Source of the DNA: Jimgerdemannia flammicorona
Taxonomy: Eukaryota > Mucoromycota > Endogonomycetes > Endogonales > Endogonaceae
Direction of reading: 5' to 3'
NCBI GenBank assembly: GCA_003990745.1
Contig: RBNI01000591.1
Location: 1-28,961, forward strand
DNA: 28,961 nt
How positions within the stretch are numbered: position 1 is the first letter of the stretch; the number at the start of each line of letters is the position of its first letter. Positions 16,861 to 27,440 of this stretch are shown piece by piece. The notes below the pieces were generated by a model. That model was not told the DNA's origin and did not search any database. It was given only the letters and a program-made list of their open reading frames with translations. A program made the position numbers and the translations under genes.

Positions 16861-18018
16861 ATGAGCTACCTTCAGAAGTTCCATGGTACAGACAATGAAG
16901 ATATCGAGGAATTCTTTGGAGAAATTGAAGTTCAAGCAGCTGCCAAACAATGGGATGCTGCAAGAAAACTCAGAATTGTGAAGTCACTCCTGAGAGAACC
17001 AGCCCTACAGAGGTATAATCAAGCCAAACAAGCCGGAGGAGGAATCCATGCAGAGGAACTGAATGATGGTCTTCAACCTGATAGACACTATGTAGCAAGG
17101 TACATGATTCACAAAGCCTGGCTCCATGCCCAGTTCAATGGATTCGAATGCCAACAAGAAGCACAGGAGGCTTTGACCTATATGAGCCAAGCTGCCAATG
17201 AAACCCCCAAGAGTTTCTACCATCAGATTCAAGCTCAAATAATCAAGGCAAACCTTCAACCAGCAGTTCAACTGGCTCTAGCCTCAACTACCTTCCTCAA
17301 TGGCTTATACCCAGAACTCCGAAGGCAAGTTATCAGGATGGGATATCGAAACATTGAACAGCAAGTTGCTGGAGCACAAGGATGTTGGGAAGCAGATTAT
17401 AGACCAGTACAACAAGTACAAGGCTATCATGAGCCAATCCAAGCTGAAACCCCAAGGACCCGAGAAACAACCATGGAGCAAGAGAATGCCTTCCTCAGAG
17501 CCCAGATAGCCAACTATGAGAACAGACCAGCACCCACAAATCCGACTCCATTCAGGCAACCACAGCAGCAGCCACCATCAAGAGTTCAAGAAGACCCCAT
17601 GACAATGCTCACCAAGCAAATGAAGGACCTGGCCATCACGGTTGCCCAGCTGAAGAACCAAGGTGGAAGACAACAAGACTACTGTCGTAATAACAGACCA
17701 GACTACCAGCAACAAGACAACAGAGGTCCTGCCCCCGCACTACCAGCTGCAACTACAGTCTCATCAGTGACTAGTTCCTATGGTCCCACCTGCTTCAACT
17801 GCGGAAATCAAGGCCACATCCAGAGGAATTGTCCAAGGAACCAATCCACCCAGTCCAATGACAGAAATGTCAACTTCTTTCAGGTAGATGAAGAGACTCA
17901 GGAAATGGAAGAAGAAGCAGCCTGGCTCCATGGTCAAGAAGATGACACCTACCCATACTTCGAGGCTTTTCCATCCAAGGTGACATGGGAAGCTGCCCCC
18001 ACAGAGACCAGAGGATGA
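16861..18018 (+). CDS. gag: gag of element B with CCHC zinc knuckle
   Basis: An open frame of 385 codons. The capsid-like part (residues ~1-190) has FHGTDNEDIEEFFGEI and SFYHQIQAQI...TFLNGLYPELRRQ, similar to the gag of element A. A Gln/Pro-rich linker follows. The nucleocapsid zinc knuckle CFNCGNQGHIQRNC (CX2CX4HX4C) is at 17791-17832 and would bind the genomic RNA. It ends at a TGA (18016) that is probably a decayed CGA, since the same frame continues without shift into protease and dUTPase to 20160. The Met at 16861 may not be the original start, because the frame is open upstream to about 16707. Confidence 0.85.
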   Translation: MSYLQKFHGTDNEDIEEFFGEIEVQAAAKQWDAARKLRIVKSLLREPALQRYNQAKQAGGGIHAEELNDGLQPDRHYVARYMIHKAWLHAQFNGFECQQEAQEALTYMSQAANETPKSFYHQIQAQIIKANLQPAVQLALASTTFLNGLYPELRRQVIRMGYRNIEQQVAGAQGCWEADYRPVQQVQGYHEPIQAETPRTRETTMEQENAFLRAQIANYENRPAPTNPTPFRQPQQQPPSRVQEDPMTMLTKQMKDLAITVAQLKNQGGRQQDYCRNNRPDYQQQDNRGPAPALPAATTVSSVTSSYGPTCFNCGNQGHIQRNCPRNQSTQSNDRNVNFFQVDEETQEMEEEAAWLHGQEDDTYPYFEAFPSKVTWEAAPTETRG

Positions 18019-18933
18019 GGAAGACCACAAAGGAACCCCCCACCTCAACTGCCAGTAACAATATCCACAGATAAGCATCTGCGACATGGCCATTCTTCTT
18101 CAGACACTCCACAAGAACAGGAGAAGCAAGTTAGAAGAGATACTCCTAAACCAGAAGCTGGACCATCTAGGATAACCCCCAGCTCTACCCTGCCAGACCT
18201 TGAAGAAGATGAGCATATGAGCATAGAATCTTCAGCTGACGAAATGCCCATCAGGAATGAGAGACTACACCCCAAGGGACCAAGTCACCGAAGAAGCAGC
18301 AAGCCCCATACAGCAGCCTCACTTTGGGAACATATCCGCCTACAGAATGCTGGTCTCACAGTTGAGCAAGTCCTCAAGAACGCAACAGAGGTCAGGTGAA
18401 AATTCCTGAAAGAAGCCAAGGAAGATACCAAGAGACTTCTAGTCCAAGGACCATACACTCAAGAACCTAGCACTATCCACACAGCCCATGAGAGCCAGTG
18501 ACATGAACATCAATCTACAAGACTCGCCAATGGAAAAGTGCATGGTGAAAATGCCAGAATTCTCGTCAATACTGGAGCAGCAGTATGCATCATCACCCAA
18601 AGGATGTTGGAGCGAATTGGATGGGGAATAGATGAAGGAACCAAAGCAAGAGTTATCATGGCCAATGGATCAGCTTCCACACCCCTTGGACTTATCAGAG
18701 ACATCCCCATTCAAGTTGGAAAGGCCTGCCTCAATGTACCCAAAGCCGTCGTGACCCCCGCAACCTCCTATGACCTGATCCTGAGAACTGACTGGTTAAG
18801 CCAAGTTGGAGCCAATGTAGATATCAAGAAACAACTCCTGGTCTTCTCCATTCATGGACAGAAGCACAAGGTGCCCATTGACTCGAAAGGATTATCCAAA
18901 AGGATGAATCAAGCCTCAGAAACAGAATGGTAA
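18019..18933 (+). pseudogene. pol: Gag-pol linker and aspartic protease of element B
   Basis: Same frame as gag, with stops at 18397, 18499 and 18931, all of CGA or CAA origin by inspection. After a charged linker comes a retropepsin-like domain: ARILVNTGAAVCIITQRMLERI, then VIMANGSAS and SYDLILRTDWL, the usual flap and ILG/DWL region. The catalytic motif is Asn-Thr-Gly (AAT at 18568-18570) where Asp-Thr-Gly is expected. That single G-to-A change would abolish polyprotein cleavage. Confidence 0.8.
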
Positions 18934-19760
18934 GGACATGGCGACACCCCCACTACTACTGAGGATGAAAGCAAGGCCAATTTCCTGCAAGAACTAGGAA
19001 GTGATTTTGATGCCCCAAGGGATCAAGAAAGCGAACAAGAAGACTCTTTCATTGGAGTTATTGATGTTGAAGGTCTGGAAGAAAGCATTGATAGAGCCAT
19101 TAATGCAAGGGCAGCACTTGAGTTTACAGAACCATCTGCTCAACCACCACCACCACTGGTAGAAAATCGGATCATGCGAGCCTTTCGTCAAGGCATACAT
19201 GAACATTTCATCAGCTTCCACTCACCAAGAGATGATTGCAGCAATTGCCGAATCCTGGATCTCAAGAAGGTTCTAATGCCAGAAATTGATGATAAGGACA
19301 AATTGAAGCAAGCACCATCCCACAGTTGAATACAACCTCCAACCCCGAAGACCTTCAAGAAGACCTATAAGGGAGGACAGAAGATCCTCACCTGCCAAAC
19401 ATTCGAGTCCCTTACTATCGAAGGAGAAAGCAGCAGCTCTTACACTATCACCCAGGCCCTTCAGATCACACAGCCCACCTATGATAAGTATCAGAAGAGA
19501 TTCCCTACCAGTAGGGAAGTCAAACAGCGAAATGAAGACTTTGTCAAGAAGGGACATTGTGATTGTGGAAAGACCTTTACCTGCCACTAGTGTGAACATC
19601 GAGATGTTCACCTCAGCAAAGATGTCTACAAGAGCCAAGTCAAGAGAAAGGATCCCACCCTGCAAGAACCTCGAATTTGCTGGGCCTATCAGAAGTGCAA
19701 AGAAATCAACCATAAAGGAGATTGCAAGTTCAAGAGCAAGACCTCTATCTGGGACTTACT
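18934..19760 (+). pseudogene. Cys/His-rich region between protease and dUTPase, element B
   Basis: It continues the gag-pol frame, with stops at 19327 (CGA type) and 19588 (CAG type). An acidic part (SEQEDSFIGVIDVEGLEESI) is followed by two cysteine clusters. Cluster 1 is CDCGKTFTCH.C at about 19558-19593 (CX1CX5CX2C). Cluster 2 is CWAYQKCKEINHKGDC at 19678-19725 (CX5CX4HX3C). The spacing suggests two zinc-binding sites. I do not recognise the domain. Element A has no counterpart in its 450-bp linker. Confidence 0.55.
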
Positions 19761-20160
19761 ATTGGAAGTTCTTGCCATCATTTGCTGGTACTACCGCCCT
19801 CATCAAGGAAAAGAAGGTATCAATCTTGCCTTCATCCTTATGGAAGCTCTGGACCCTCTAGGAAAGACTGGATTCAATTACACAAGAAACTCAAAGACAG
19901 GAGCTCACTGGCCTTTCTTCAAACTGGAGCACATGGACTTCTCACCTACAATGGCAACAGCTGAAGTGCCATTTCTCAAAGCTCAACCAATTATCCAGGT
20001 CAAGCTGCTTTCACCCTGGGCACAGCCACCTCTTGCACAAACAGAAGGATCAGTTGGTTATGACCTCTGCCTCCTCTACCAAGCAAGAATCCAACCCAGA
20101 AGTACCAGGATTTTTGACCTACAGATTGCACTCACTATACCACCTGGGCATTATGGACAA
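19761..20160 (+). pseudogene. dUTPase of element B, N-terminal part, cut by LINE 2
   Basis: Same frame as gag and protease. After a ~90-residue lead the text GSVGYDLCLL (motif 1, Asp at 20062), then IPPGHYGQ at 20137-20160, is the start of a dUTPase. Motifs 2-5 are missing because the poly(T) of LINE 2 begins at 20161. It confirms that the dUTPase is a shared trait of families A and B. Confidence 0.8.
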
Positions 20161-20267
20161 TTTTTTTTTTTATAGTCTCTTGGACTCCTTTATTACGGCT
20201 ATCTAATACAATTACAAAGAACTACAAATCACTACTAATCCTATAACATATACTGAAGTAGAGTCCT
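20161..20267 (-). other. LINE 2 3' UTR and poly(A) tail
   Basis: The T run 20161-20171 is the poly(A) of the minus-strand element. AATAAA (complement of TTTATT at 20189-20194) lies about 18 bp before the tail. It marks the 3' end joined to element B. Confidence 0.85.
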
Positions 20268-23200
20268 TCAGCCAACTCCCTCCTTCCATCGCACCCCACT
20301 GTCATCGAACACCAGAAACCCTGGACTCTGCAGTACCATGTCTTGCACTTTCTTCACTACCCCCAACTTCTGATGCCTCCCTTGATACCACCAACCCTGT
20401 ACTACTTCCCGCACCAGCCAACGCCATCGCTCAACCAGGTCCCCATTTCCCATCCAACATTCTCCTTCAAAGACCCATCGCCAGTGTGCTGCCATTAAGA
20501 CCCACACTCCTAAGATCCTCCCGACACCTCCCCAAATGTCCCCAGCATCGCCCACCAGTCTCCTCCGGATGATGACACTAACAGACTCTCCCAGCCTCCT
20601 TCGATCAGAACTCCAATATCCCTCCAGCATCTGCTAATATTCCTCCACCCCTGGACAGGCCCCCAAGACATGCTCTGGGGTCTGAACCACTGCCCCAGAA
20701 ATCTCTGCGCACCATTCACAATCCCTGCATCCATCAGTCACCATCCACCCAGTCCGATAGTTTAACATTACATTCCTTCTCATGAACCTCCACCAAACTA
20801 CCCAATACCGAGGAGGTACCACCTTATTCAAGGTGGTGGCCCATCCCCAGATTCTACCCCATTCCCACATCTCACCGATACCAGCTGTCTGCCATCCTAC
20901 TGGCCACCGCTCAAGAGGGCCTGATCTGGCCCATTCCATCACCTCAACCAGAGAATAATCCTTCAGCTCCTTCCCTCCCACCCTAAGTAATTCGAGTCGC
21001 CACCACCGCTGCTCAGGGTCTGCCCCCTCCTCTATCACCTCTATCTCTGGCCCCGTCAGGCCCATCATAAGCCAGGCCTCAACGATGCCCCACCAGAACC
21101 CTTTGAACCGCATCCTCCCCACCGATCCGATCTGAAGTAGCCCTCGCAAATCCTTCCTCTCTGCACTCCGGGGGCAGAACCTAATCTCCCAATTGTCCAT
21201 TGCTAATCTGCCCCAGCTCGCTTCCCCTAGCTCCACAAGTCAGCGACCCCACCATCCCCGCAGTGCCTTCAACCTTCGCCGAAAGTCCACCAACCCCAAA
21301 CCACTATCAGCAATCGGCAGCACCAATGCATCCTATCCAATCTGCGGTCGCCTACCCTTCCAGAGCCACCCTTCTATAGCCTTCTTGAGATGCCGCACCA
21401 CCCAACCAGGAAAATCTAGATGGTAACCCAAGTATCACAGCTTTGGCAGCCAGTATACATTCAGAACCACCACTCTTCCTACTAGAGAAAAGTTTCGACC
21501 AGCCCAGCCTGTCAACACCCCTTCCCATTTTTGTACCATAGAACTCCACCACTCCTTTGGCAGAACTGTCCCAAATACCGAAAACCATATCCCTAAGTAT
21601 CTGACTGCCTCCCCCTTAGGCACCACTCGTCCAAGCCCTGCTACCCCTAAGCCTGCACCAAGCTCTAAGGTTTCACACTTCCCCCAATTCAACTTTGCCC
21701 CTGCCAACCCTTCATACTGTTCGATTTCTTCTCGCAAAATGTCCACGTCCTCGATGCTACCAAGCCCTACCACCATGTCGTCAGCAAAGGCCCCCAGCTT
21801 CCAAACCACCTCACCTATATGCAGTCCGTTCAGCCTTTCTCTCAGCCATGCCAGCACCGGTTCTAGCAAGAGGATATAAAGAAGCGGCGAAAGTGGGTCC
21901 CCTTGTGGAACCCCTCTTCCTAAAGAAAACTCTGGGCCGCTCCAGCCATTCATCAGTACTGCCCCTCGACAGCTCTGCACCAACCCCATCAACCGTCTAA
22001 CCTCTTCCAGCTTAAAGCCAACTTTCTGGAGAATCGCTTCTAGGTAACACTACCATACCCTGTCATAGGCCTTCTCTTGATCCAAAAAGACCATCCTCCC
22101 ATCAATCTGCCTACTTCTATAGCCCTCCAAAACGTTTTGCACCCAGGCAGTACTGTCCCTGATCTGCCGGCCCTTCACAAAGCCCCTCTGTTCCTCCCCT
22201 ACCAATCTTCCAATCCACTGCTGCAACCTCCTTGCCAAGATTTTCGAGACTAGCTTCCTATCGACATTTAGCAGCATGATCGGCCGCCAGTTGCGCCACT
22301 CCCTCCTGTCACCTTTCTCCTTATACAATAAAGACACCAGACCTAAACTACCATTCCCAATCCACCGTCCTTCCTCTAGTACGAAATTAACCATTTCAAC
22401 AAGCCAAGCTCCAAATTCCACCTTAAACTCCTTCCAGAATTCCCAAGGGAGGCCATCCTCCCCTGGCGAGGAACCACTCAGCGCCTTCTGCAGAACCTCC
22501 AATACCTCCTCCAAAGACACACTGCCAAACACTGATACTCCAATCTCCGGTTGTGACACCACCGGTCAGTTACGTACTAGAGGAGCCTCGGCAACCTCCT
22601 CTACTCCAACACCTCCACCCATATCATCATCACTCCAAAGAGTCTGCCATTGTCCTGAGGTCTCCTCCAACATATCTGCTACACTGGTAACCTCGACACC
22701 ATCTTCTCGCAAAACTGAAGACCAGCTATGTCTAACATTCCTCGCCTTCAAGACACCAGATAAGTACTTAGTTGGTCTTTCACCCTCTTCCAGTCATCTA
22801 GCCCTTAGGCACGCCAGGAGTCCATCCATAACTTGATCCTCGGCCTCTCTCAAGGTTGCCTGTAGGTCGACTACCTCTCTAGCAAGTTGTCCCTTCCTCT
22901 CTTCTGCTAGTGAACCATCCTCCAATAGTTTCAGCTACCGCCGCAATCCCCTGTCAACTCTCCTCTCCCTGTCCATTTGCTCCTTTCCAGCCACTTCCCC
23001 AGTGTCTCTCCAATAAGCACCAGCAAGGTGTTTGAATCTGCCCCACCAATCCGCAATAGATAGACCCCCAGCCACCCAACACTCTACTTCCTGTCGGGCC
23101 ACGTATACAAATTGCTCCCATTCCACCAGATGCCGGAGCAGTGCCATATTGAGATGCCAGCGCCCCCCTCCTCTATTAACAGCCTGGAATCTCCCACTCA

Positions 23201-23906
23201 CCTCCACTCCTCAATGGTCTGACCATGGGCACCACCATACACCGACCCTATCAAATACATTACCCCAATGTTCAGCTACCAGCACCCAGTCAATCCGTGT
23301 ACTGACCATCCCATTGTCTATAGAGTGCCACCTGGTAAAGGGCCCTAACCTGTCTCCCACCCTCGAATGTACCCCATCCACCAATCTCATGCCCCTCTCC
23401 ACCTGAAGCCACTGAGACAGCCCAGGAGAAACCGCTACCCCAGCCCTGCCATCAGACCTATCCAGTGCATGGTCCCTAATCATATTAAAGTCACCCCCCA
23501 AAATGTCTAACCCTAGAGCCGCCCAATCCTCCCAGGCCATCCACTCCTCCACCCATTGCTTTCGCTCTCTGCCAACTGCTGGCAGATATACCGAGCCCAC
23601 CAAAAGTCCATCTCCTTTCCCTCCCTTCAGCCTTCCCCACACCAGATGATCTCCAAAGCATTCTACATCAACTAACTCCCCCTTCCCAACTCCAACCAGA
23701 ATACCAACTTGCTTACTCCAGCCTGTGTTCCCAAAACATTCCCAACTCCACTCCTCATAGTCCTCCTCCCCATAGGCCCGAATATCTTGAAGAAATATCA
23801 CATCATACCTCCAAACCTTCAACCATCGAAAGAGACGCCGCCGCTTCACACCATCTCACAAACCATTGACATTAATGGACAGAATACGTAGGTTGTACTT
23901 CATCAT
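20268..23906 (-). pseudogene. LINE 2 ORF2: endonuclease, reverse transcriptase, zinc finger
   Basis: The frame runs from ATGATG at 23906 for 1,212 codons with no frameshift. It carries nine stops (23858, 23213, 22937, 22568, 22052, 21437, 21335, 21242 and 20636, first base on the minus strand). APE endonuclease motifs: INVNG, FLQDIRAYGEED, GDFNMIRD, TRIDWVL, CPWSDH. RT motifs: WRPIMLLNVDRKLVSKILA, QRGFVKGRQIRD, FLDQEKAYDRVW, GVPQGDPLSPLLY and FADDMVVGL (catalytic Asp pair at 21777-21782). After GLGLVDFRRRLKAL comes a Cys/His finger CRDCEWC...HVLGAC near 20650-20735. No RNase H domain is seen. It would carry out target-primed reverse transcription if intact. Confidence 0.93.
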
Positions 23907-23921
23907 GAAAAATTTTGGAGT

Positions 23922-25730
23922 TTAGATATCCGCCGCCACTGCCGCCACCTTCTCAGCTCGGCTCTTAATGATGTCTTGACGCTCCTCACAGACTGCTCGC
24001 CAAATTCTTTCACCATTGACACTGCCACAGAAGAAGTCCACTTGCTCTGACGCAACCTTACGGATATCTGCCATTCGGTCCTCATCCACCTCGTATCCTT
24101 CATCCTCCAGCAGGGCCGCCACCATTGCAGTCACCAGCTTCGGTCCCTGCATCGCCACCTTGAGAAATCCTTCCCACGCCTCCAGAGAGCCCTGAAACAC
24201 ATCCACTTCCTTAATGTCATCCTCCGCCAGTTCCTCCAGAACTGCCTGGAACCAACCATCTGCCACCATTGCCATTGGCCCCGGAGTTGCAGGCCTGGGA
24301 GTCTGGCAAAGTTTCTGAAGCAGCTCCCTGTCCGCAGAAACATCTGAAGCGACATCCACCAGCTCATCCTCTTCAGAGACCTTTTCCAACCTCACCACCT
24401 CCCCTGCTTCTGGACATTCCCAGTGCACATTTGCCGACCTAGCCATTACTGTGTCTTCACCATCTGCCCACTTCCCTGTCACCGGTGCATGCACGGATTC
24501 TTCCACTCCCCCCAACTGCGAGAAGGACACCTCTGCCACCTCCACCCCTTCCATTTGATTCCTGTCCGACGCTACCCTTTCCACCTCCTCCTCCTCAGAC
24601 ACTCTCAGCACTGCCTGCAGCCGCTCCCAGTTTGCTCTACGCCAACGCTTCCTCTTGCCATCTGTTTCGATCCAGATCCAATCCTTAGCAAATTCCTCCC
24701 ACTTCCTTTTCCATATGGCTTTTGCCTCATCACGCTTCTCGAGGGCTATCAGCAGCTCCTCCTCTTCCTGCTCAGAGCCTTTCCTCCTCCAGACCCGGCA
24801 GTCCTGCTCCCCAACACGAATGACCTCTGGCCAGTCTCACCCCAGGCCTGTTGCCTCCTTTCCCTCCAGCCGCACCATCGCCTCACAGATGCCATTCCTC
24901 AACTTAGTGCCCTCCCAAAACATAAATCCGAAATCCACCATCTCGCCAAATCCTTCCAGAGCCTTTGCTACCACCATCTTAGTCTCCTGCCTGCTCAGTG
25001 TTGGCAGACCTTCCACCACCAACCTCACTGCATGTGGGTCCCACCTCAAGCACCTTGCCATCCCCACCTTAACATTCTTGACCATCAACCCTTTCTCCAG
25101 GGCCTTCACCATAGCCTCCTCCTCAATGAACCCGACCTCCACTGCCTCGGCAGAGGGGATAAACCTCAGCAACTCAGCTCCTGCAACCTCCTCACCCACC
25201 AGTTGTAGAACTTCCTTGGCCGACAGACCAAGGCCCAAAAAGTTGGCGGAGACTGCCCACGACGATACCGACTTATGGAAAAAAGGTTTTACCACCAGCT
25301 CCCCCGTTCCTGCTGCCAGGGTTGCCTTGTTCTTGCTGCTAGAAACGCCCGCTACTGTCTCGCCAGGGGCTACTGTGCCACCAGCAGTCCTACCCCCAGC
25401 CACCGGCCCAGCCCCAGGAAAGCCAGTCCCTGTCGTCACGCCCCGAGACCCCTGACCCCTGCTGGGGCCCTGGCCAGTCAGCTGACCAGTCACCTGACGT
25501 CTACCCCTGTCAACACTACGTCCCTGCTGCCCCACAACTGTAGGCCTAGAGGTCGCCCGCTTATTTCCTATCACCGTACGCCAACCGTCCAGTCCTGCTG
25601 CCGGTCCTTGACCTCCAGCCTGCCCTCCCACTCCACCTTGACCAGCTGCCACCGCAAAACTCTTGGGGAGGCCCAAGCCAGGCCTCCTCCTCTCTAGGTG
25701 CTCCGAGCTCGATGAGTCTTGGGTCGCCAT
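23922..25730 (-). pseudogene. LINE 2 ORF1 (Gag-like), single internal stop
   Basis: 602 codons in one frame from ATG at 25730 (MATQDSSSSEHLERRRPG). The only break is TGA at 24839-24837, where LINE 1 reads CGG in ATGKARDWP. So it is one C-to-T change. The N-terminus is Gly/Gln/Arg-rich. The middle has CLRWDPHAVRLVVEGLP and FGEMVDFGFMFWEGT, resembling an RRM-type fold. The C-terminal part is acidic. The stop TAA is 15 bp upstream of ORF2 and the two are in the same frame, so reinitiation or readthrough could couple them. An RNA-binding function is inferred. Confidence 0.85.
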
Positions 25731-25905
25731 ACTACAAAAACTTGACGGATTTTGACGAAACTTGTTGTGAATTGTTGCCAGACTTCTGCCGCACCTTGCA
25801 CACCAGTATATACGAAGTGAAAACTTAAAAACGTGTTACTTTTCGCAAAAAGATGCCCATGTGGCTTAGCTCGCTCCGAATGGTTTGAGCAAAAGAAGTC
25901 CTCGA
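25731..25905 (-). promoter_or_regulatory. LINE 2 5' leader
   Basis: Non-coding CpG-containing leader before the ORF1 ATG. It shares TCTGGCAACAATTC-like text with the LINE 1 leader (TTTTGGCAACACTTTCG). An internal promoter is expected for LINEs, but no motif can be assigned. Confidence 0.5.
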
Positions 25906-26170
25906 GATAGTAGACAACAGTTCTTGATGGTCTGCTCATTAAGGTCTCAGTAATCAATACATATTCAGAGATCTCCTCCTTTCTTAACAATAAAGAGAAC
26001 TGGTGTACTATATGGTAATATACTAGATCTAATGAATTCTTATTCTAGGAGTTCATCAATCTCTTTCTTAAGTGTATTAATTTCTCTTAGAGATATGTGG
26101 TAGATGGACTTGAAGGCTGGCTTGGCATCTGGGGTGATCTTGATTGTGTGGTCTATAGCTCATTTAGGTG
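25906..26170 (-). pseudogene. pol: Gypsy element C: start of reverse transcriptase
   Basis: The minus strand reads DHTIKITPDAKPAFKSIYHI, then LKKEIDELLE, stop, EFIRSSILPYSTPVLFIVKK, CIDY, stop, DLNEQTIKN. This is the classic N-terminal gypsy RT. It breaks off just after TIKN, where LINE 2 begins. No dUTPase precedes it, unlike elements A and B. Heavy AT bias and several stops are present. Confidence 0.85.
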
Positions 26171-27440
26171 GTAAACTCTTTGAGTGTTTTTTTGAAAATA
26201 TATCTCAGAATTTCTGAAGTAAGGGTCTAATATAGCTGTTAACTTTGGAAAAGTCTTCTTTGAGGTTCTCAGGTTCTCCTTTGGATGGCCATATATAGAT
26301 AGCAAAGAGAGAGCATTTCTTAGCTAATTTCTTGAGTTGTAGTTTGTTAATATGAGTGATCTTTGGGCCTGAGTCACTAGAACTGAGTGGGTCTCTTTTA
26401 CCTTACAGTTTGAAATTGTAGTATCCTTTCTTAATAGTCAGAGAATAGTTTACCCAATTTATCATAAGGTTCTCTTGTTTTAACCATAGGGTCCCAAGGA
26501 TGATCTCATTGTCAGAAAGTGATATAATTTAGAGTATAACATATACTTAGTAGTTGCCAATTCTGAAAGATAGGTTGCAGACTTCCTTACTAATGATATA
26601 TGAGGTTTCATCAGCTGTAGTCACTGCTTGGGTTTATTATACCAGAGATGTCAGAACTTTAAGTCTGTTGGCTGTTTCTTTATTAATAAAATTGCCTGAG
26701 ACACTACTATCTATCATGATTTTGACAGGTACCTGATTAACAAAGGCTTGGAGGGTAAGTAATTTGTTTAATCCAATAATAGTGATTTTAGTTAGAGGAG
26801 ATTTCCTTCTGTTAGTTTGCCTTTGAGCCAGTTCATTGATATAAGAGAAGCAATTATTGATCTTTTGGGAAGAGTACATTCTAATACTATAGGGGCATCA
26901 GCCACTTGGTATAAATTCATCTTTGATTTTTTTGTAGAATTGTTCTTCCTTATTTGTAGTGAGTTGTGCTGAGGATTTGTTTAATGAGCCAAATTCTTTG
27001 AATTCTTAGATAGTAGGTAGTAGTTCAGAGACTTTCTTGACTATCAGAGTTGACTCAATTTTCTCAAATAAGATCTATATGATGCAAAAACCAATGGAGA
27101 TCTTGAATGATGTCTAACTATAGTTTTGGATGAGGATAATGATTTTACCTATCAATGATTCATCCTTCTACTGAGAGTTCTTTTAATGCTAGGCTACTGT
27201 GATAATATATTCTTCTAATATATCCTTCAGGAATTTGAATACTGATCTCTGTATAGACTTGCTTAACTTTCTAGTTAGAAACTATAGCTTCTTTGGCTGT
27301 GTATAGATCATATCTAGTTGCTTTTTGGCTTTCTTTGATTGGGGCCATAGTCATTGGCCTTAACTTGACAAAGTCAAGCATCTTAGTAGTTATATTATTG
27401 AAATAATGCAGAGTAGTAACAGTTGCTTATATTGCTTTTC
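26171..27440 (-). pseudogene. pol: Gypsy element C: aspartic protease and linker
   Basis: The protease is seen as KIMIDSSVSGNFINKETANR. The Asp codon is at 26711-26709, and the motif reads Asp-Ser-Ser where Asp-Ser-Gly is expected (GGN to AGN). Downstream EIILGTLWL is the second protease block. Upstream, about 26845-26925, the RMYSSQKINNCFSYI motif matches element A. The linker to RT (26200-26600) is Lys/Ser-rich and broken by stops. Confidence 0.75.

Larger units (their letters stand above)
14094..20160 (+). mobile_element. Ty3/gypsy element B with dUTPase, 5' part only
   Basis: A second gypsy family, related to A in gag, dUTPase and U3 ORF. The inferred LTR start is TGTGATGTACGC at 14094. 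The order is LTR with U3 ORF, TATA/AATAAA, long leader, acidic pre-gag, gag with CCHC knuckle, protease, Cys/His cluster, dUTPase. It is cut at 20160 within dUTPase by the poly(A) end of LINE 2. RT, RNase H, integrase and 3' LTR are not found on the far side. It has more CpG and fewer breaks than element A. Confidence 0.85.
20161..25905 (-). mobile_element. LINE 2: apparently full-length APE-type non-LTR retrotransposon
   Basis: On the minus strand: 5' leader, ORF1 (25730-23922), ORF2 (23906-20268) with endonuclease, RT and terminal zinc finger, a ~100-bp 3' UTR and an 11-base poly(A) (T run at 20161-20171). It is CpG-rich. The 5' border is estimated at about 25905 (uncertain by ~25 bp), where gypsy C RT homology ends. 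The left flank is element B dUTPase while the right flank is element C RT. I found no target duplication. Confidence 0.9.

Noticed and set aside
24423..25455. Two plus-strand ORFs of 261 and 266 codons
   Set aside because: Antisense to LINE 2 ORF1, which has a homologue in LINE 1; these frames have no independent support.
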